Shown here: positions 53,183 through 60,657 of the stretch, piece by piece | Layout of the letters: each line of letters starts with the position of its first letter | Position numbering within the stretch: position 1 is the first letter of the stretch | Origin: Bradyrhizobium sp. Ce-3 | Lineage (GTDB): Bacteria > Pseudomonadota > Alphaproteobacteria > Rhizobiales > Xanthobacteraceae | NCBI RefSeq assembly: GCF_022835695.1 | Contig: NZ_BQUV01000005.1 | Coordinates: forward strand, 310,001 to 374,000 | Direction: 5' to 3' | DNA: 64,000 nt | The notes under the pieces: generated by a model | The model's database searches: none | What the model was told of the DNA's origin: nothing | What the model saw: only the letters and a program-made list of their open reading frames with translations | Position numbers and translations under genes: made by a program

Positions 53183-55756
53183 ATGACCACGTATACTTAC
53201 GTTGCCCTGACCGGCACGGATGCGTCTGAAAACCTGACCGCCAATGTTAGTTACGATCCGGTCGCCGACACCTACGACGTTGTAAGCGTTATCAACGGTG
53301 CTGGAGGGAACGACGTCCTGACGGCCCTTTCGATGCCAATCACAGTCAACGGCCAGGTGCTCGATTTTGGTTCGAACCTGGATGGCGGCGACGGCAACGA
53401 TGTGTTGTACGGCGGGAACCGTAACGACACTCTCAGCGGCGAAACGGGATCGGACACGCTTTATGGGGGCGATGGCAACGACCGGCTTGACGGCAGCATC
53501 GGCAATGACGCGCTTTACGGCGGCAACGGCGATGACGTTATGTCATTCAGCGGCGCCGGCTTCGATACGTTCGATGGGGGCGCCGGCAACGATACGCTGA
53601 GCGTCGTGAACGCCGATCTCAGCAACAGCACGTTCACCAGCGTCGAACATCTATTCCTGGACAATCTCGATCCTTATGTCAGCGCTACGGCGGCGCAGCT
53701 CAACTCCTTTAGCTCGGTCGGCAGCTGGACCAGTTTTCACTTGACGTTGACCTCCCCGGGCAGCATTGGCTCGAACTTCACCGCGCTCAACTACACCCTC
53801 ACTCCATATCAAACCAGTTCGATCACGGGATCGTCTGGAGCAGACACGATCGACATGTCGCAGGCGAGCGGGGGATTTGGATGGGACTTGTTTGCTGGCG
53901 ACAACCTCGGCGGGAACCTGCTCATCGGCGGGTCGGGTAATGACTACCTTTGGGGCGGTAGTGGCGGCGACACGCTCGTGGGGAATGGCGGCGTCGACTG
54001 GCTAACCGGCGGCAGCGGCAACGATGGGCTTTATGGTGGCACCGGGGATGATCATCTTTTCGGCGGTTTAGGCAGCGACACGTTCGATGGTGGCGACGGA
54101 AACGACGTTATTTCAGGCGACGGCAGTCATGGAGTCTATTACGGCGGTGCAGGTGATGACATCATATATACGGGCGTCGGCTTTGATACGATCGACGGCG
54201 GTTCGGGTAACGATTCGCTCTATCTCTCGAATCTCAATACAGACCTAAGTCACGATACCATCACCAGCGTAGAAACGCTCAACCCCTACACTTTTCCTTT
54301 CAGCGCGACGGCGGCACAGATCAACTCATTCACCACCGTTGGCGGTAGGAACTATAACGCTTGGACGCTGACACTAACGACGCCAGGTTCGATCGGATCG
54401 AATTTCGACTATCCCGACGATTTCAATTCAACGATAGTTGGCTCGTCAGGAGCAGACACCATCGATGTGTCGCAGTCTTCAGTCGGATCCAGATGGACTT
54501 TATCCGCGGGCGATAACCTCGGTGGAAACATTCTTAGTGGCGGCGCCGGCGCGGACGTGCTCAACGCAGGCAACGGCGGCGATGCACTCAACGGCAACGC
54601 TGGCAACGACACCCTGAACGGCGGTGCCGGCAACGACTATCTCAGCGGCGGCATCGGCAATGATGTTCTCTATGGCGGTGGTGGCAACGACACGATCGAT
54701 GCAGGCACCGGCACCAACACGATTGACGGCGGAGCCGGCACTGACACGGTGAACTATACCGGTTTCGCGCGCTCGAGCTTCACCATTACCGATCTCGGTA
54801 GCGGGCACTATCACGTCGCGGGCAACGGGCACGACGACACGCTGTCAAATGTCGAGGCATTGAAGTTTGCCGATCAGACCGTCTCCATCGGCACGCCTGG
54901 CCCGATCAACGGGACCGGTGGTAGCGATCAGCTTTACGGCACTGCCGGCAACGACACGTTCTACGGCGGCGCGGGCAACGACATCCTTGTGGGGCTTGCC
55001 GGCGACGACCTCGGCTACGGCGGTGACGGCAATGACTATTTCTATGCCGGCGCAGGCAACGACACGCTGGTCGGCGACGCCGGCCTCGATGTGCTGTTGG
55101 GCGAAGACGGCAACGACGTCCTCTATGGCGGAACCGGCTTCAACTATCTGTTTGGCGGTGCAGGCACCGATACGCTGATTGGTTCTGGCGGCGTTGCTGG
55201 CGACGTCAACGTCATGTTCGGTGGCGACGGTCCTGATTATCTCTTCGGCGGCCTTGGCACCAACTACTTCTACGGTGGCGCTGGCGTCGACACCATGTAC
55301 GGCGGCTCGGGCCTGAACATCTTCATCTCGTCGGGCGAGACCGACGGCAACGTCATCTACGGCGGTTCGGGCCAGAATTACGTCTATGGCTCGAACGGCG
55401 GCGATACGGTGACCGGTGGCAGCGGCGTCGACGTGTTCCTGATGGGCACCGGGGCCGACCAGATCAGCGGCGGCGGCGGGGTTGATTACGCCTGGGGTGG
55501 CGGTGGCGCCGATACATTCAATATCAGCGATACCAGCCAGGAGATCATGGTCGTCCAGGATTTCAATACGGGCGGCGTAAATGATTTCGTGAACTTTGCA
55601 GGTACATCGCTGCATTCGTTCGCCGATGTTCAGGCTGCGGAGTTCTACAACGCCGGGATCAATACCACGATCATCACTGACGCAGCCGGCAGTGCGGTTT
55701 GGCTGATCGGTATCGCGCCGGGACAGCTGGACGCAAGCATGTTCAAGTTCAGCTGA
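53183..55756 (+). CDS. large RTX-like protein with internal duplication, class A C-terminus
   Basis: 857 residues. Two ~207-residue modules (starting near residues 126 and 333) share FDTxDGGxGND, SATAAQxNSF, LTxPGSIGSNF, GSSGADTIDxSQ and AGDNLGGN blocks. Then come nonapeptide stretches, a YTGFARSSFTITDLGSGHYHV...LSNVEALKFADQTV module common in RTX proteins, and the class A end (SLHSFADVQAA, MFKFS), identical in DNA to the 48471-51362 gene. No signal peptide. Third gene of the rightward triplet. Confidence 0.83.
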   Translation: MTTYTYVALTGTDASENLTANVSYDPVADTYDVVSVINGAGGNDVLTALSMPITVNGQVLDFGSNLDGGDGNDVLYGGNRNDTLSGETGSDTLYGGDGNDRLDGSIGNDALYGGNGDDVMSFSGAGFDTFDGGAGNDTLSVVNADLSNSTFTSVEHLFLDNLDPYVSATAAQLNSFSSVGSWTSFHLTLTSPGSIGSNFTALNYTLTPYQTSSITGSSGADTIDMSQASGGFGWDLFAGDNLGGNLLIGGSGNDYLWGGSGGDTLVGNGGVDWLTGGSGNDGLYGGTGDDHLFGGLGSDTFDGGDGNDVISGDGSHGVYYGGAGDDIIYTGVGFDTIDGGSGNDSLYLSNLNTDLSHDTITSVETLNPYTFPFSATAAQINSFTTVGGRNYNAWTLTLTTPGSIGSNFDYPDDFNSTIVGSSGADTIDVSQSSVGSRWTLSAGDNLGGNILSGGAGADVLNAGNGGDALNGNAGNDTLNGGAGNDYLSGGIGNDVLYGGGGNDTIDAGTGTNTIDGGAGTDTVNYTGFARSSFTITDLGSGHYHVAGNGHDDTLSNVEALKFADQTVSIGTPGPINGTGGSDQLYGTAGNDTFYGGAGNDILVGLAGDDLGYGGDGNDYFYAGAGNDTLVGDAGLDVLLGEDGNDVLYGGTGFNYLFGGAGTDTLIGSGGVAGDVNVMFGGDGPDYLFGGLGTNYFYGGAGVDTMYGGSGLNIFISSGETDGNVIYGGSGQNYVYGSNGGDTVTGGSGVDVFLMGTGADQISGGGGVDYAWGGGGADTFNISDTSQEIMVVQDFNTGGVNDFVNFAGTSLHSFADVQAAEFYNAGINTTIITDAAGSAVWLIGIAPGQLDASMFKFS

Positions 55757-55833
55757 GAATTCGGGCCCTGATCTCCAGAGCCTTGAATGCCAGACACGCC
55801 AAGGAGGGCCGCCGTTGAGGCGGCCTTCTCATT
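55277..55833 (+). repeat. 557-bp direct repeat, copy 2
   Basis: Second copy of 50883-51439: the 3' end of the class A module, stop codon and 3' hairpin (55805-55827). Zero mismatches seen on line-by-line comparison. Confidence 0.9.
55805..55827 (+). terminator. hairpin terminator-like structure after the 857-residue RTX gene
   Basis: Exact copy of the hairpin at 51411-51433: GGCCGCC-GTTGA-GGCGGCC then TTCTCATT. Confidence 0.6.
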
Positions 55834-55884
55834 TTCAATCGCATTCCCGCTTTCGTAGCGCCGCGCAAAAGCTAGTGCCGTCGC

Positions 55885-55941
55885 GGAGTTCGCCGCAGGG
55901 ATCGTGCTGGAGGTTGCGCCGTTCAGCCAAACGCTGGTCTC
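55885..55941 (-). pseudogene. relic of a class B RTX C-terminus
   Basis: The minus strand reads ETSVWLNGATSSTIPAANS. This closely matches the last part of class B proteins (DTSVWLNGATASTVTASNFS in the 60658-61782 protein), but it lacks the proper ending and any upstream RTX repeats. No other explanation for this match in non-coding DNA is apparent. It shows that a further, inverted class B gene once ended here. Confidence 0.55.
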
Positions 55942-56016
55942 GGCCGCCGCTATCGTAGCCAAAATGGAGGCCACTTAGGAGGCGCATGAATTGCGGCCGC
56001 TCTTTCTAAGCGTTCG

Positions 56017-56397
56017 TCATTCGAGGTGATACTTTCCGCCGTTCGTGTTTGGATCGGTATTGTCGCTCGTAGAGAACATTAGGGCAGGCCCGAAATAGTT
56101 CCATGTATCTCGGTAAAGCCAAAAACGGCCTCCTCCCTGATCTATGATCTCTTGCTGATGGGGGCTTGCCGGACCAAGAAGCTTGTCATCCTCATACAGC
56201 TGAGCCGCCTCAAGCGGGCGATCGAAGTATTTGACGGGTATTAGGTAAGCATAGCCGCGGTAATGCTGCATCTTGCCGCGCAGGAGATGTCGATCGATCT
56301 GGCTAGCCGGAAGCAGGAAAAGGCAAATACTCGACGTAAGCGCAAATAGCGTCGATCCGATCGCGATGCGACTGCTTGCAGAAAGCCTAATCAACAA
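56017..56397 (-). CDS. hypothetical protein with N-terminal membrane/signal segment
   Basis: 126 residues, unrecognised. The N-terminus MLIRLSASSRIAIGSTLFALTSSICLFLLP is a signal anchor or signal peptide. The rest is polar with aromatic clusters (YRGYAYLIPVKYFDRPL, GGRFWLYRDTWNYFG). Base composition looks less GC-rich than neighbours, hinting at acquired DNA. No motif gives a function. Confidence 0.5.
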   Translation of the reverse strand: MLIRLSASSRIAIGSTLFALTSSICLFLLPASQIDRHLLRGKMQHYRGYAYLIPVKYFDRPLEAAQLYEDDKLLGPASPHQQEIIDQGGGRFWLYRDTWNYFGPALMFSTSDNTDPNTNGGKYHLE

Positions 56398-56714
56398 TCT
56401 TCTCGGGCTCTAGCTCGGCAATTGAAGGGGGCTTCTCACGGTAGATGCGAATAGGAATCTTAGTTTGCTCGCGCCCATCGCAAAATCCGCGCCCCTACGG
56501 TTTCTCAATTGAGTACTCCTTTTTGGATGAGCAATCCATGCCTGACCCCGATTTCGAACCCTCTGGGATGGTCGATTTAGAACCATCACACATCTTGTTC
56601 TGGTTGCGGTTGACTTTTAGATTCAGGAGCGTGGCCCGATCGCCGCCGTGTGCGGCAGAAGTGCGCAGTGCCAAGCTAACATTTCGAGCCTGCTCCAAAG
56701 CCGGACCTTCGTTA
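56398..56714. other. intergenic region upstream of rmlC
   Basis: About 317 bp. It can be read in frame with rmlC from 56445, but the added residues do not resemble RmlC, so it is treated as non-coding. It must hold a promoter for rmlC-rmlD unless transcription enters from upstream; none is clear. Confidence 0.4.
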
Positions 56715-57269
56715 ATGAACGTCATCAAGACCGAGCTTCCTGAAGTCCTGATCGTCGAGCCGAAGCTGTTCGGCGACCAGCGCGGCTTCTTCCTCGAGAT
56801 TTACCAGTCGCCCCGTTATGTCGAGCACGGCATCGCGCGCCCGTTCGTGCAGGACAACATGTCCCGCTCGGCCTATGGCGTGCTGCGCGGGCTGCATCTG
56901 CAGAACCCGCTCACCCAGGGCAAGCTCGTGACCGTGCTGCGCGGCAAGGTGCTGGACGTCGCCGTCGACGTGCGCGTCGGCAGCCCGAATTTCGGCAAGC
57001 ATGTCGCGGTCGAATTGAGCGAGGACAATCGCCGGCAATTGTGGGTGCCGCGCGGCTTCGCCCACGGCTTCGTGGTGCTCTCCGAGACCGCCGACTTCTT
57101 CTACAAATGCGACGACTTCTACAGCCCCAAGGACGAGCTCTCGATCCGGTGGAATGATCCGGCGATCGGGATCAAATGGGGGGTCGATAAGCCGCAACTG
57201 TCGGGCAAGGACGCGGACGCGCCGCTGCTCGCCGACGCCCGCAATCTTCCGACCTATGGACAAATCTGA
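56715..57269 (+). CDS. rmlC: dTDP-4-dehydrorhamnose 3,5-epimerase
   Basis: 184 residues. Third step of dTDP-L-rhamnose synthesis, a cupin dimer. Starts MNVIKTELPEVLIVEPKLFG like other RmlC proteins, with RGFFLEIYQ, VLRGLHLQNP (catalytic His), VLDVAVDVRVGSPNFG and WVPRGFAHGFVVLS. The stop overlaps the rmlD start (ATGA). rmlA and rmlB are at 4.2-6.1 kb. Confidence 0.95.
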   Translation: MNVIKTELPEVLIVEPKLFGDQRGFFLEIYQSPRYVEHGIARPFVQDNMSRSAYGVLRGLHLQNPLTQGKLVTVLRGKVLDVAVDVRVGSPNFGKHVAVELSEDNRRQLWVPRGFAHGFVVLSETADFFYKCDDFYSPKDELSIRWNDPAIGIKWGVDKPQLSGKDADAPLLADARNLPTYGQI

Positions 57270-58219
57270 TGCGGATCCTGTTGACGGGTACACGCGGCCA
57301 GGTCGGCAATGCGCTGAAGCCGCTGCTGGACGGCCACGGCACCATCATCGCGCCGCCCACGGCGGAGTTCGATCTGTCGAAGCCGGAGCTGCTGACGGGC
57401 CAGCTCGAAAGCCTGAAGCCCGATCTGATCATCAATCCGGCGGCCTATACCGCGGTCGATCGCGCCGAGGACGAGCGCGAGCTGGCGTTCCTGGTCAACG
57501 CGAAGGGACCGGAAGCGATCGCCAAATGGGCGGCTGCGAACCGCGTGCCGCTGGTGCATTTCTCCACCGACTACGTCTTCAATGGCTCGGGCGACCGGCT
57601 GTGGCGCGAGGACAGCCCGACCGAACCGTTGTCGGCCTACGGCGCCAGCAAGCTTGCCGGTGATCTTGCGATCCAGGCGGCGGGCGGGGCGCATCTGATC
57701 GTGCGCACCTCATGGGTCTATGCGGCCAAGGGCACCAATTTCCTGCGCACCATCGCGCGGCTCGCCGGCGAGCGGAAGGAGCTGCGCATCGTCGCCGATC
57801 AGATCGGTGCGCCGACCACGGCGCAGGCGATCGCCAGCGCGGTCGCGGGCATCGTTCTGCCCAACCTCACCACGCTGCACGACCAGCTCGCGCGCAGGGG
57901 CGGGGTCGTCAATCTCGTCTGTGCCGGCGAAACCAGCTGGCACGGCTTCGCAACGGCGATTGTCGGCGGGCTGCGCTCGCGCGGCGTCACGCTGGCGGTC
58001 GAGAACATCGTTCCGATCGCCACCGCCGACTTCCCGACCAAGGCGGTGCGTCCCGGCAATTCGCGGCTCGATCTGTCGCGGCTGAAGGCACAGTTCGGTG
58101 TGGCGATGCCGACCTGGCAGGAAGCGCTGGCGCACGAGCTGGATGCGTACGTCCAGCTCGGCACGCCGGCGCATGCCGAGCAGCAAGCGCAATTGTCCTT
58201 GTCCGGCAGCATCTTATAG
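57269..58219 (+). CDS. rmlD: dTDP-4-dehydrorhamnose reductase
   Basis: 316 residues. Final, NAD(P)H-dependent reduction to dTDP-L-rhamnose. RILLTGTRGQVGNALKPLL, NPAAYTAVDRAEDE, HFSTDYVFNGSG, YGASKLAGD (Tyr-x3-Lys) and VRTSWVYAAKGTNFLRT. The C-terminus is about 15-20 residues longer than usual (AHAEQQAQLSLSGSIL). Coupled to rmlC. Confidence 0.95.
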   Translation: MRILLTGTRGQVGNALKPLLDGHGTIIAPPTAEFDLSKPELLTGQLESLKPDLIINPAAYTAVDRAEDERELAFLVNAKGPEAIAKWAAANRVPLVHFSTDYVFNGSGDRLWREDSPTEPLSAYGASKLAGDLAIQAAGGAHLIVRTSWVYAAKGTNFLRTIARLAGERKELRIVADQIGAPTTAQAIASAVAGIVLPNLTTLHDQLARRGGVVNLVCAGETSWHGFATAIVGGLRSRGVTLAVENIVPIATADFPTKAVRPGNSRLDLSRLKAQFGVAMPTWQEALAHELDAYVQLGTPAHAEQQAQLSLSGSIL

Positions 58220-58310
58220 ACAGGGCCGATATCGGCGACGGTTGGGCCGGGTCTGCGCCGAAATGTGAGCGGGGCGGTGAAGCTGCGAGCAGGGGCAGCC
58301 AGTTGCCGGA

Positions 58311-59996
58311 TTACGGGCTGCTCGCGGAAGGCGTCGCGTGCGGTTTGGTCAGGAGCCTGAGAACGCCACACTTGGCGAGAATCATCACCGTTCTGTCCAC
58401 GACCTCGCGGGGTATGTCGGGTGTGTGATTGATCAGCTCCGACATCGACAATGATGGACCATGCTTTTCAAATGCGCTGACGATGCCGTCCACGGCCTGC
58501 GGCTTGGTCAGCGTCTGTGCGGCACGACCAATACTTTCGGCTGAAAGCCTGCGTTGCACTTCCTTGCGGTCCACGCCCTCGCCGAGCGCGAACACACATG
58601 CACCTTCGAGCGTTCGCGTCGGATAGGCCTTGAACATGGTGTACGGATTAAGCCGGTCCGGACGAACCATTCCGGCCGGAACCGTGCCTTCGACTTTGCT
58701 TCGCCTGCGGGCGGCGAGTTCGGTCCACAGCTGGCCATACAGCTTCATGATCTGCGACCAGTCATAGTGATCGCGCGCGCGCGTCTGCCCGGCGGCGCCC
58801 ATCTGCCGGCGCAGATCAGGATTGGCAAAAAGCGCGGCATAGGCTGCCGCGGCGGCGGGAATGTCGACGGCGATCATTGCGCTCGTCAGTGCCGTGTAGG
58901 TATCGTAATTGTCGAAGCCGAAGTCTGCCCTCTCGACCAGGAATTCGGCCGAACCGGGCGGCATGGTGAACGTTGGCACCCGGAAGCCATCGGTGCCGTG
59001 ACGAATGGTCTCCTTGTAGCCGTTCCAGTCCGACACCACGACCGGCAGGCCGGCGGCCATTGCCTCGACCGGCGTAAGCCCGAATGTTTCCTGAAAATTG
59101 TCGGCAAGCGACGTGAAAATGTCGCCCGCCGCCCATGCGGCCTTGAGGTCCTTGGGCTTGCGTCCGTCGACAAAGATTCGTCGCAGCGATGGGCCGAATT
59201 CCGAGCACTCGCGAACAAAGAGCTGCTCGGTGGCGTCCTTGCCGAACCAACCCGCCAGCACCAGCACGACCTTATGTCCCTTGCTCGCCTGTTCCGCAGC
59301 CAGCAGCATCGGAATATGGTGGGCCTTGGCGTGGAAGGACAGCCGTCCGACGTAGAGCAGGACGATCTCATCGTCGTCGATTCCCAGCATCTGTCTGGCG
59401 CGCTCCCTTTCGCCTGCGCGAAAGGTGAAGTCTGCGCAATTCACCCCGAGCGGGATAACTGGAAGCTGCGGTATGGGCATTCGCCGGGCACCGAGCCTCG
59501 CTTTCAGGAATGCAGCCTGTGCCGAGAGCAACTGGTCGACGCTCTTGTGTACCGCGAGCGAGGTGCAAATCACGGCATCCCAATGCTCGAGCGGGCTGAG
59601 GGGCATCGACGACAGCATGCCCATCGCAACATGTGTCATAGTCGTGTGCGTGATGCCGCACAGGCTGTAGGCGCGGGGCGAATGCCGCGCCCGTCGCCAG
59701 GCATACTGGCTGAGTCCGGGGTCCGGCAAATACAGCAATCCCGGCTCGCCAAGACGTCGGTGCGCCGGCGGCGGCAGCCATTCGATGGTGGTGGTATCCG
59801 ATCCGGAACGCCGGATGTCGGTCGCGAACTGATCGACGAATTCCCGCTTCGGCGTGTAGCAGAACAGCCGTTCCGGTTTCTCGCGCGCGAGCGCCTTGAG
59901 AAATCCAGCACCGGCGGCCTGGCGTCCCATGATGCGCTTGTCGCCAAGCGAGTAAGCCTCGGGAAGATAGTGAATCGCGGCAGTCGGAAACGACAT
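58311..59996 (-). CDS. glycosyltransferase family 4 protein with C-terminal extension
   Basis: About 561 residues. GT-B fold: the C-terminal nucleotide-sugar-binding half contains IVLLYVGRLSFHAKAHHIPMLLAA and the E-x7-E region FQETFGLTPVEAMAAGLPVVVSDWNGYKETI. The last ~110 residues after the GT domain (VDGIVSAFEKHGPSLSMSELIN) form an additional helical domain of unknown role. Start at MSFPTAAIHYLPEAYS. Probably transfers rhamnose or another sugar to the local glycan; acceptor unknown. Convergent with rmlD. Confidence 0.85.
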   Translation of the reverse strand: MSFPTAAIHYLPEAYSLGDKRIMGRQAAGAGFLKALAREKPERLFCYTPKREFVDQFATDIRRSGSDTTTIEWLPPPAHRRLGEPGLLYLPDPGLSQYAWRRARHSPRAYSLCGITHTTMTHVAMGMLSSMPLSPLEHWDAVICTSLAVHKSVDQLLSAQAAFLKARLGARRMPIPQLPVIPLGVNCADFTFRAGERERARQMLGIDDDEIVLLYVGRLSFHAKAHHIPMLLAAEQASKGHKVVLVLAGWFGKDATEQLFVRECSEFGPSLRRIFVDGRKPKDLKAAWAAGDIFTSLADNFQETFGLTPVEAMAAGLPVVVSDWNGYKETIRHGTDGFRVPTFTMPPGSAEFLVERADFGFDNYDTYTALTSAMIAVDIPAAAAAYAALFANPDLRRQMGAAGQTRARDHYDWSQIMKLYGQLWTELAARRRSKVEGTVPAGMVRPDRLNPYTMFKAYPTRTLEGACVFALGEGVDRKEVQRRLSAESIGRAAQTLTKPQAVDGIVSAFEKHGPSLSMSELINHTPDIPREVVDRTVMILAKCGVLRLLTKPHATPSASSP

Positions 59997-60657
59997 CTGA
60001 TTATCCAAAAGCAATTAAACCGGAGATTGATATTGAGCAAGATATTGGAACCCGGTTCCTCTTTGCAATCTTATTGATCGTGCAACCTGAGAGCGATGGC
60101 GTGCTTGGCCAAGACCGTGTTAGCGTAGCGGTCTATTACAGGTCAGGCCTTCGCGGCCGTTTTTATCGGGGTGACGTAGATTCTGCGTTACCGAACATTT
60201 TAGCCGGCTCGACCAAGAGCCTGGATATTGACGGAGATGTTCCATGGTGCGTAGCGACATGGCGTTCTGGCCGGTCGACCCAAGTGTGAGCGCGACCACA
60301 TTAACCGGCGGCGACTTCCTCTATTGTTAGCGGGCGAGACGGGGTCCGAGACTTGTTTGCGAGCCTCGTGCAACGTTCCGAGCCGGATCGCACATCTTCG
60401 TAACTCCGGCACTTGGTGCCAACGCCGGTCGTCAAGTTCCGCCGCCGGCTTTGGAAGTTAAGGCAAGTGTTTTTTTGTTTCCATTGAACCTCGCAGCCAG
60501 CGCCGATACCAAAACAGTTGGATGCTAGGTTAACGGCTTGTTTTTAAGCCCGGTCCCCCGAGGCCGGTTCGTCAGGGCAGCTCCCAATTTCATTCTGCTG
60601 CTGCCTTCAGGTTTTTTGGCTGGCTCGACCAAGAGCCCATATTGACGGAGATATTCT
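59997..60657. other. intergenic region with duplicated RTX leader
   Basis: About 660 bp. Holds two copies of the leader GGCTCGACCAAGAGCC...ATATTGACGGAGAT: one at 60206-60246 before a truncated ORF, one at 60622-60660 before the intact RTX-like gene. The rest, including a T-rich tract near 60470, shows nothing assignable. Confidence 0.5.
60244..60330 (+). pseudogene. truncated start of an RTX-like gene
   Basis: A 28-codon frame begins at an ATG preceded by the same GACGGAGAT leader as the intact RTX gene 414 bp downstream. It encodes MVRSDMAFWP...TTLTGGDFLYC and then a TAG. TTLTGGDFLY resembles the first Gly/Asp repeat of RTX proteins, and reading past the stop shows no further RTX sequence. 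Likely a remnant left by deletion. Confidence 0.5.

Noticed and set aside
56445-56714. N-terminal extension of rmlC by about 90 residues
   Set aside because: RmlC proteins begin at MNVI..ELPEVLIIEP; the extra residues have no counterpart and the region looks intergenic.
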